Source: an uncultured Clostridium sp. (lineage in GTDB: Bacteria; Bacillota; Clostridia; Lachnospirales; Lachnospiraceae). From it: DNA of 19,477 nt. Position numbers and translations under genes: made by a program. The notes beneath the pieces are model-generated. The model worked only from the letters and a program-made list of their open reading frames with translations, had not been told where the DNA came from and did no database searches. The stretch is taken from assembly GCA_900551135.1 (NCBI GenBank), contig URUX01000026.1:1-19477 (forward strand), read 5' to 3'. This document shows positions 13,801 to 19,477 of this stretch, piece by piece; within the stretch, counting starts at the first letter, position 1, and every line of letters starts with the position of its first letter.

Positions 13801-15243
13801 ATGAAGGAAATGAATTTCGATGCGGTGATTATCGGCGGCGGAGTAACCGGCTGCGCTATCGCCAGAGAACTTTCCCGTTATGATCTGCACACCTGTGTAG
13901 TAGAGAGGGAAGAGGACGTTTGCTCTGGCACATCCAAAGCCAACAGTGCCATTGTCCATGCCGGACATGATGCGGCTCCTGGCTCATTAAAGGCTAAATT
14001 TAATGTAGAGGGCAACCGCTTAATGGGACAGCTTTCTGAGGATTTGGATTTTGAATTTAAGAGAAATGGTTCTTTGATTCTGTGTTTTGCAGAAGAGGAT
14101 ATGCCCTCCCTTCAGGAGTTGTATAACAAAGGTGTAAAGAACGGGGTTCCGGATTTAAAGATTATTACCGGTGATGAAGCAAGAGAAATGGAGCCAAACC
14201 TGACCGATACCGTAGTAGCTGCGTTATATGCGCCTACCGGAGGAATTGTGTGTCCGTTTGGCCTGACCATTGCACTGGCTGAAAATGCTTGTGACAACGG
14301 TGTGGAATTTATTTTCAATACCAAAGTAGAATGTGTAAAGAAGACAGAGAATGGTTATGATGTTACAACCAATGACGGCGTGATTCATGCAGCTTATGTA
14401 ATCAATGCAGCTGGTGTTTATGCTGATGAGATTCATAACATGGTAAGCGAGAAAAAACTTCATATCACTCCAAGAAAGGGAGACTACTGCTTATTAGATA
14501 AAGAGGCAGGAAAACATGTAGAAAGAACGATTTTCCAGCTTCCTGGAAAACTGGGAAAAGGTGTTCTGGTAACTCCTACTATTCACGGCAACCTTCTGAC
14601 CGGTCCTACTGCAGCTGATATTGAGGACAAAGAGGCAACCAAAACTACTGCAAAAGAACTGGCATTTGTTATGGAAAAGGCAAACATCAGTGTAAAGAAT
14701 GTTCCGTTCCGCCAGGTGATTACTTCTTTCTCCGGCCTTCGTGCCCATGAAGATGGAGATGATTTCGTAATCGGTGAGGCAGAGGATGCAGAGAACTTCT
14801 TTGACGCAGCAGGTATTGAGTCTCCAGGACTTACCAGCGCACCGGCTATCGGTATCTACGTAGCAGATCTGGTAGCGAAAAAGGCAGGTGCTGCAAAGAA
14901 GGCAGACTGGAACGGCAAGAGAAAAGGATTTGTACGTCCAGGCAATATGAGCAAAGAAGAGAGAGCTGCCCTGATTAAAGAACGTCCAGAATACGGCTCT
15001 ATCGTATGCCGCTGTGAAGGCGTCAGCGAGGGAGAGATTATGGATGCTATTAACCGTACATTAGGCGCAGTATCCTTAGATGGTATTAAACGCCGCGTCC
15101 GTCAGGGCATGGGCCGCTGCCAGGCTGGTTTCTGTACTCCAAGAACCATGGAAATCCTGGCCAGAGAGCGGGGCATGAAGATGGAAGATATCTGTAAAAA
15201 CGCACCTGGTTCCAATATGTTGACCGGCAGCAAAGATAAATAA
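13801..15243 (+). CDS. FAD-dependent glycerol-3-phosphate dehydrogenase (GlpA-like) with BFD-like Fe-S domain
   Basis: The enzyme is expected to oxidise sn-glycerol-3-phosphate to dihydroxyacetone phosphate with bound FAD. Of 480 residues, ~1-370 are a DAO-type flavoprotein domain, with the Rossmann motif VIIGGGVTGCAIAREL (9-24), SGTSKANSAIVHAG (42-55) and a late SPGLTSAPAIGIYVA segment. Residues ~395-460 form a BFD-like [2Fe-2S] domain with four cysteines: C403 and C405 (CRC), then C440 and C445 (GRCQAGFC). GGAGGAG lies 5 nt before the ATG. It leads a three-gene operon with two electron-transfer-like partners. L-2-hydroxyglutarate oxidase relatives share this fold, but the glpK neighbour and shared leader favour G3P. 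It is shorter than Bacillus GlpD and resembles anaerobic GlpA. Confidence 0.85.
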   Translation: MKEMNFDAVIIGGGVTGCAIARELSRYDLHTCVVEREEDVCSGTSKANSAIVHAGHDAAPGSLKAKFNVEGNRLMGQLSEDLDFEFKRNGSLILCFAEEDMPSLQELYNKGVKNGVPDLKIITGDEAREMEPNLTDTVVAALYAPTGGIVCPFGLTIALAENACDNGVEFIFNTKVECVKKTENGYDVTTNDGVIHAAYVINAAGVYADEIHNMVSEKKLHITPRKGDYCLLDKEAGKHVERTIFQLPGKLGKGVLVTPTIHGNLLTGPTAADIEDKEATKTTAKELAFVMEKANISVKNVPFRQVITSFSGLRAHEDGDDFVIGEAEDAENFFDAAGIESPGLTSAPAIGIYVADLVAKKAGAAKKADWNGKRKGFVRPGNMSKEERAALIKERPEYGSIVCRCEGVSEGEIMDAINRTLGAVSLDGIKRRVRQGMGRCQAGFCTPRTMEILARERGMKMEDICKNAPGSNMLTGSKDK

Positions 15244-15258
15244 GGGGGGAGCATCCGT

Positions 15259-16524
15259 ATGACAGCACATGATATTGTAATTATCGGTGGAGGCCCTGCA
15301 GGCCTTGCAGCAGCAGCAGCAGCGAGAAAAGCAGGAGTTCAGGATATTCTGATTCTGGAACGTGACAGCTGCTTAGGCGGTATTTTAAACCAGTGTATCC
15401 ATAATGGTTTCGGCTTACATACATTTAAGGAAGAATTAACCGGTCCGGAGTATGCAGCCCGTTATATTAAGATGGTGGAAGAGGAACAGATTCCTTATAA
15501 ATTAAACACCATGGTAATTGATATTAATAAAGACAAAGAAGTTACCGTAATCAACAGAGAAGACGGTTTGACGACGATAAAGGCCAAAGCCATCATTCTG
15601 GCTATGGGATGCAGAGAGAGAGCAAGAGGTGCGTTAAATATTCCTGGATACCGTCCAGCTGGTATTTATTCTGCAGGTACCGCTCAGCGTTTAATGAATA
15701 TTGAAGGCTACAGCGTAGGAAAAGAGGTTGTTATCTTAGGTTCCGGAGACATCGGACTGATTATGGCAAGAAGAATGACCTTAGAAGGCGCAAAGGTAAA
15801 GGTTGTAGCAGAGTTAATGCCTTATTCCGGCGGCTTAAAGAGAAATATTGTACAGTGTCTGGATGACTATGGCATTCCGTTAAAGTTAAGCCATACCGTT
15901 GTAGATATTGAAGGCAAAGAGAGAGTAACCGGTATTACCCTGGCAGAAGTTGGACCAGATCGCAAGCCGATTCCGGGAACGGAAGAGCACTATAGCTGTG
16001 ATACCCTGCTGTTATCCGTAGGTCTGCTGCCTGAAAATGAATTGAGCAAAGGAATTGGCGTTTCCATGAGCCCTGTTACCTCTGGACCAAAGGTAAACGA
16101 TCAGTTAGAGACCAGTACAGAAGGCGTATTTGCCTGCGGCAATGTACTTCATGTACATGATCTGGTAGACTATGTATCCGAAGAAGCAACTCTGGCAGGA
16201 ACCAACGCAGCAGCTTATGTACAGGCTGGAAAAGAGAGAGAAGCCGGACATGTAGTAGAACTGAAGGCAGAAAACGGAGTTCGTTATACCGTTCCTCAGA
16301 CCATTGATGTAAACAATATGCAGGATAAGATCACGGTTCGTTTCCGTGTGGCAGACGTTTACAAGGATCGCTATATTTCTGTTTATTATGATGGCGTTCA
16401 GATTTCCAAGAGAAAGAAAAAGGTGCTGGCTCCAGGAGAGATGGAGCAGGTTATCTTAAAGAAGGAAAGTTTTGCGGACTATCCGGATCTTAAGAATATT
16501 GTGATTTGCACGGAGGTGGAATAA
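15259..16524 (+). CDS. Pyridine nucleotide-type FAD oxidoreductase, partner of the G3P dehydrogenase
   Basis: The 421 residues contain two dinucleotide-binding folds. The FAD motif is IVIIGGGPAGLAAAAAARKAG (6-26), and the NAD(P) motif is VVILGSGDIGLIMARRM (157-173). The FAD-closing GVFACGNVLHVHDLVDYVSEEA is at 289-310. No CxxxxC redox pair is present; the matching region is SCLGGILNQC (37-46). Residues ~330-421 form an extra C-terminal domain, probably beta-rich, of unknown role. It begins 15 nt after the dehydrogenase gene with AAGGGGGG as ribosome binding site, and the next gene follows after one base. It probably passes electrons from the dehydrogenase to NAD(P)+ or another carrier; this is inferred from gene order. 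Confidence 0.82.
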   Translation: MTAHDIVIIGGGPAGLAAAAAARKAGVQDILILERDSCLGGILNQCIHNGFGLHTFKEELTGPEYAARYIKMVEEEQIPYKLNTMVIDINKDKEVTVINREDGLTTIKAKAIILAMGCRERARGALNIPGYRPAGIYSAGTAQRLMNIEGYSVGKEVVILGSGDIGLIMARRMTLEGAKVKVVAELMPYSGGLKRNIVQCLDDYGIPLKLSHTVVDIEGKERVTGITLAEVGPDRKPIPGTEEHYSCDTLLLSVGLLPENELSKGIGVSMSPVTSGPKVNDQLETSTEGVFACGNVLHVHDLVDYVSEEATLAGTNAAAYVQAGKEREAGHVVELKAENGVRYTVPQTIDVNNMQDKITVRFRVADVYKDRYISVYYDGVQISKRKKKVLAPGEMEQVILKKESFADYPDLKNIVICTEVE

Positions 16525-16525
16525 C

Positions 16526-16888
16526 ATGGAGGTAAGAGAATTAATCTGTATCGGCTGCCCTTTAGGCTGCCCTCTGACCGTAAAAATGGATGGCGACCAG
16601 ATTGAAGTAAGCGGAAACACCTGTAAGAGAGGCGATGATTACGCCAGAAAAGAAGTATTAAGCCCAACCAGAATTGTTACCTCCAGCGTCCATGTAGCAG
16701 GCGGTACAATCGAGATGGTATCCGTAAAAACAAAGGAAGATATTCCGAAGGGAAAGATTTTCGAAATTATGGATGAAATCCGGAAAGTGACTGTTCCGGC
16801 GCCGGTAGCAATTGGTGATGTAATTATTGAGGACTGCGCAGGCACCGGAATCCCGGTAATTGCTACAAAGGATGTGCCAAAAGCATAA
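16526..16888 (+). CDS. DUF1667 protein, small cysteine-motif subunit of the G3P oxidoreductase
   Basis: This 120-residue protein begins with CIGCPLGC (8-15), followed by NTCKRGDDYARKEV, so four cysteines (C8, C11, C15 and the one at about 33) could bind an Fe-S cluster or zinc. The rest is small and strand-rich, ending in VPAPVAIGDVIIEDCAGTGIPVIATKDV. The pattern matches the DUF1667 family, commonly found beside the two preceding oxidoreductase genes. The ATG is one base after the previous stop, and its ribosome binding site (GGAGGTGG) lies inside the previous gene, so translation is probably coupled. A role as an electron-transfer subunit is inferred. Confidence 0.85.
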   Translation: MEVRELICIGCPLGCPLTVKMDGDQIEVSGNTCKRGDDYARKEVLSPTRIVTSSVHVAGGTIEMVSVKTKEDIPKGKIFEIMDEIRKVTVPAPVAIGDVIIEDCAGTGIPVIATKDVPKA

Positions 16889-16921
16889 AGCGCGAAAATA
16901 AGGAATAGAACATTTATAATC

Positions 16922-16960
16922 AAAAGGGCTTCCAAACGCTGAGGTTTAGAAGCCCTTTTT
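16922..16960 (+). terminator. Strong terminator of the G3P oxidoreductase operon
   Basis: AAAAGGGCTTC (16922-16932) pairs with GAAGCCCTTTT (16949-16959). An inner AAAC/GTTT stem continues it and a T tract ends it. Confidence 0.92.
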
Positions 16961-16977
16961 GACAGCAGGAGGATAAG

Positions 16978-17769
16978 GTGGACGATAGGAAAAAATTGCT
17001 GGAAGAAATTGATTTATTTGTACTGGATATGGACGGAACCTTTTATATGGGAGATTACATCATTGACGGGGCTCTGGACTTTATTCACAACTGCAGAAAA
17101 ACAGGAAAAAAGTTTTTGTTTTTCACCAATAATTCTTCCCAGTCACCGGAAAATTATATGAAAAAGCTGGCGAAAATGGGGTGTGAGATTACCAGGGATC
17201 AGATTATGACTTCCGGCGATGTGGCCATTCGGTTTTTAAACAGTCAGTATCCGGGGAAGACCGTCTTTTTGATGGGAACCCCTCCATTAGAAGAAAATAT
17301 GCGGGAGGCCGGTATTCCTCTGACCGAAGGGAACGCAGACATTGTCATGGCTGCTTTTGACAAGACGCTTACTTATGAGAAGCTGGAAAAGGGATGTACG
17401 ATGATTCGGGAAGGCGCTTTGTTCCTTGCAACTCATCCGGACATTAACTGCCCTACAGACACTGGGTTTATTCCGGACTGTGGCGCTATCTGCGCTGCCA
17501 TGAGTCTTTCTACCGGCGTACAGCCCAGATATCTGGGAAAGCCGTATAAAGAAACGGCAGAAATGATTTTTGACAAAACAAAAGTCCCCACAGCAAGAAC
17601 TGCTTTTGTTGGGGACCGTCTGTATACAGATGTGGCTACAGGTGTAAACCATGGAGGAAAAGGCCTGCTGGTACTTACGGGAGAGACGAAAATTTCTGAT
17701 GTGGAACAATCAGAAACGAAGCCAGATGCAATTTTTGAATCTCTGGGAGAGATTGGTACTTATTTATAA
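16978..17769 (+). CDS. HAD superfamily IIA phosphatase (NagD/phosphoglycolate phosphatase-like)
   Basis: This soluble 263-residue hydrolase would remove phosphate from a small metabolite. It shows HAD motif I DMDGTFYMGD (17-26), motif II FFTNNSSQS and motif IV VGDRLYTDVATG. A type IIA cap lies between motifs II and III, with HPDINCPTDTGFIPDCGAI typical of the NagD/PGP branch. GTG is the start, with AGGAGG (16967-16972) 5 nt upstream. No separate promoter is clear, so it depends on read-through of the terminator at 16922-16960 or on a weak promoter. Family members include G3P and phosphoglycolate phosphatases. Its place after the G3P genes makes G3P or a side product a plausible but unproven substrate. 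Confidence 0.9.
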   Translation: MDDRKKLLEEIDLFVLDMDGTFYMGDYIIDGALDFIHNCRKTGKKFLFFTNNSSQSPENYMKKLAKMGCEITRDQIMTSGDVAIRFLNSQYPGKTVFLMGTPPLEENMREAGIPLTEGNADIVMAAFDKTLTYEKLEKGCTMIREGALFLATHPDINCPTDTGFIPDCGAICAAMSLSTGVQPRYLGKPYKETAEMIFDKTKVPTARTAFVGDRLYTDVATGVNHGGKGLLVLTGETKISDVEQSETKPDAIFESLGEIGTYL

Positions 17770-18437
17770 GCATATTCAATAAAGGAAACCATGGCACTGG
17801 TTCGGGGAGTATAGGAGAGAACCAGAAGATAATAATCTTCTGTTCCGTCGTATACCGGATTTTTGAGAAAACGGGAACGGCGAAGGTTCAAACCGCAGGC
17901 TTTCTCCTGACCGGTGCCATCTTTTGCATAATAGAAGTCTTCCTGAAGCTGGCTGCGAAGAGACTCCGGCAGAAGTTCTTCCAAATCATACAGGAGAAAA
18001 GAATTGGCATAATATTTGGCCAGATCTTCCGGGGCAATGAGAAAATCCAGTTGTCTGGCAGCTACATAAGCCACGATTTTTTCCTGGCTGGCGGCGTTAT
18101 ATTCATTGCTGGAGCCTAATGTTACATAGAGAGAATCTTCAAAGGCAATGCGGTGGCCGGAAGGAGTCTGCTGATGGGCGGAGAAATCCTCAATCAGATC
18201 TTCTGCCGGAAACAGATTTTGTCTGTCATTAATAAAAAAGCCCTGCAAATCAATAACCTGGCTGCTCTGGTATACCAGATCTCCGATATAAAATAAAAAC
18301 AACAGGCAGACAAACAAAATAAACATCTGTCCTTTATAGTAGTCTAAGATAAAGCGGACTTTTTGCCGGAAGTTCAGAGTTTTTAACGTTTCTCTGTCTT
18401 TTTTTAAATCTCGAATCAAGCGGTTTTTCAGTGTCAT
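17760..18437 (-). CDS. Single-pass membrane protein of unknown function
   Basis: This 225-residue protein is not recognised. Residues 1-36 are basic (many Lys and Arg). Residues ~37-56 form one hydrophobic segment, GQMFILFVCLLFLFYIGDLV. The remaining ~170 residues are hydrophilic and probably outside the cell. They include DLEELLPESLRSQLQEDFYYAK and a C-terminal YYLLVLSYTPRTSAMVSFIEY segment. The open frame reaches to 18686, but that would overlap the divergent gene at 18571. GGAGG lies 6 nt before the ATG at 18437, which is preferred. Its 3' end overlaps the HAD gene by 10 bp in convergent orientation, with no terminator between them. Confidence 0.78.
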   Translation of the reverse strand: MTLKNRLIRDLKKDRETLKTLNFRQKVRFILDYYKGQMFILFVCLLFLFYIGDLVYQSSQVIDLQGFFINDRQNLFPAEDLIEDFSAHQQTPSGHRIAFEDSLYVTLGSSNEYNAASQEKIVAYVAARQLDFLIAPEDLAKYYANSFLLYDLEELLPESLRSQLQEDFYYAKDGTGQEKACGLNLRRSRFLKNPVYDGTEDYYLLVLSYTPRTSAMVSFIEYAYK

Positions 18438-18514
18438 AAAGCGCCTCCGGTTTTTATAATCAGGTAACCGTTCCAGACGGTTCTTAATGAATTGTAGCAT
18501 AAATAAACAAAAAA

Positions 18515-18523
18515 TGGTATACT
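18515..18523 (+). promoter_or_regulatory. Extended -10 promoter of the DUF624 gene
   Basis: TG-G-TATACT (18515-18523) is an extended -10 element without a good -35. Transcription would start near 18530, about 40 nt before the ATG. Confidence 0.55.
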
Positions 18524-18570
18524 GTGTGAAAGAATCTTTGGAATAAAGATTTGGGAAAGGGTGAAGACAG

Positions 18571-19218
18571 ATGGATATCAATGGTATTTTTAATCCGCAG
18601 AATAAGTTTTTTATGTTTATGGAAAAGGTGATGAACCTGTGCCTTTTGGGAATACTCTGGGCAGTATTTTCACTTCCGGTTGTCACAGCAGGGGCATCTA
18701 CGGCGGCACTGTTTCACTACACATTGCAGCTGACCAGAGATGAGGAGGGGTATGTGTGGAAGACCTTCTGGAATGGATTTAAGAAAAATTTTGTTTCTGC
18801 GACCCTTCTCTGGATTGCAGCGGCTGCGGCAGGGCTGTTTTTGGCGGCAGATTTATATGGATGCCAGTTTTTGCCGTTTTCCGGGGCTGGAAAATGGGCG
18901 CTTCGGGTGGTCGTAATCAGTTTGATTTTTGTTTATTTATTAACGATAATTTATCTGTTTCCTCTGACCGCTTTTTTTAAAATTTCCGTTCGGAAAACCA
19001 TAAAAGATTCTTTTATTATGGCCATGGGAAACTTGTATGTATCGGTTACAATTCTGGTTATTTATGCGCTTTGTGCCGTACTTACCTGGTATTTTACAGA
19101 ATTGTTTATGATTTGGTTTGCCTTTGGAAGCTATCTGGCCTCTCATTTTCTGAGGAGAGTCTTTGAAAAGTATCTGGAAGATAATGTAGAAAATGCCAGT
19201 GAAGAGGAGGAAAAATGA
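18571..19218 (+). CDS. DUF624 (YesL-like) membrane protein
   Basis: The 215 residues contain about five hydrophobic segments. The N-terminus, with a GIFNPQNKFFMFMEKVMNLCLLGILWAVFSLPVVTAGASTAALFHYT layout, is diagnostic of the DUF624/YesL family, and the middle PLTAFFKISVRKTIKDSF region also fits. The C-terminus is acidic. AAAGGGTG lies about 8 nt before the ATG. Family members often sit beside sugar ABC transporter or glycosidase genes, but their function is unknown and none lies here. The gene appears monocistronic, followed by an AT-rich stretch with a weak GAAAAAT/ATTTTTC hairpin near 19229-19250. Confidence 0.88.
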   Translation: MDINGIFNPQNKFFMFMEKVMNLCLLGILWAVFSLPVVTAGASTAALFHYTLQLTRDEEGYVWKTFWNGFKKNFVSATLLWIAAAAAGLFLAADLYGCQFLPFSGAGKWALRVVVISLIFVYLLTIIYLFPLTAFFKISVRKTIKDSFIMAMGNLYVSVTILVIYALCAVLTWYFTELFMIWFAFGSYLASHFLRRVFEKYLEDNVENASEEEEK

Positions 19219-19323
19219 CGGGAAATTGTGAAAAATTAATCAATATTTTTCGAAAAAAAATCAAAATATGCAAAAAGAAGGAATAATTTTAGTAAAAAAT
19301 AAGTAAAAATATACAAAAATGAC

Positions 19324-19464
19324 TTGCAAGGTTAGACATTTTGTGATACCATTAGTTCATCAACAAAATACAGTCTGCTTTGAGAGAGAATGAGAGGAAA
19401 GCAATAGTGGATGCATACCAAGGTATGTTTTTTGTTATATGCACACTCTCTTTTTTTATGCCAA
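19324..19464 (+). promoter_or_regulatory. Promoter and attenuator-like leader of a gene beyond the window
   Basis: TTGCAA (19324-19329) and TACCAT (19347-19352) are 17 bp apart. About 18 nt after the expected start comes GCTTTGAGAG (19377-19386), close to the start of the two glp leader boxes. TGCTTT (19376-19381) pairs with AAAGCA (19398-19403). AGAGAG (19383-19388) instead pairs with CTCTCT (19446-19451), followed by seven T. Inside lies another hairpin, CATACC-AA-GGTATG (19414-19427), followed by six T, competing with TGCATA/TATGCA. The layout matches the glp leaders, though the sequence is more diverged. Confidence 0.6.
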
Positions 19465-19477
19465 TTTTGAACGTGAG

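Overview
The window looks like chromosomal DNA of an anaerobic Firmicute of class Clostridia, most likely family Lachnospiraceae. This rests on moderate GC with A/G-rich ribosome binding sites (AAAGGAG, AGGAGG), some GTG starts, many strong hairpin terminators, and a glycerol-3-phosphate (G3P) cluster of the clostridial type: glpK, an FAD dehydrogenase with a C-terminal [2Fe-2S]-type domain, a second FAD oxidoreductase and a DUF1667 protein. No rRNA, tRNA, CRISPR array, insertion sequence or phage gene was seen. The exact genus cannot be given.

Layout. 1-2112: a small acidic-tailed membrane protein, then an rRNA uracil methyltransferase (rlmD), each ending in a hairpin. 2235-4519: a MerR-type regulator and a MATE efflux pump, divergent, around a promoter with the 19-bp spacer and central palindrome typical of MerR control. 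4520-5225: a 700-bp gene-free stretch with a degenerate ~51-bp tandem repeat carrying TAAACAA in every unit. 5226-6557: an unusual single protein joining a family 2 glycosyltransferase to a complete MarR-like winged-helix domain. 6629-7192 (minus): a multi-pass membrane protein. 7642-8397: an SseB-like protein. 8681-10072: an NhaC-type Na+/H+ antiporter. 10233-11090: a YitT-family membrane protein.

11164-17769 is a glycerol/G3P region: glpK and an MgtC-like membrane protein as one unit, then the dehydrogenase, a second oxidoreductase and the DUF1667 protein as a second unit, followed by a HAD-IIA phosphatase behind its own terminator. Glycerol would be phosphorylated by GlpK and the G3P oxidised to dihydroxyacetone phosphate by the oxidoreductase module. 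Both units begin with a promoter, a ~22-nt conserved box and an intrinsic terminator ahead of the first start codon. The box can fold into a small hairpin whose 3' arm is also the 5' arm of the terminator, as expected for control by antitermination. A third, more diverged leader of the same plan lies at the right edge (19324-19464) in front of a gene outside the window. This set of leaders is the most interesting feature of the window. GlpP, the known RNA-binding antiterminator of glp genes in Bacillus, is the natural candidate partner but is not encoded here.

17760-18437 (minus) is an unrecognised single-pass membrane protein, and 18571-19218 is a DUF624/YesL-like membrane protein. Starts were moved from the longest open frame where a ribosome binding site clearly pointed to a later codon (MATE, SseB-like, NhaC, GlpK and the minus-strand protein at 18437).
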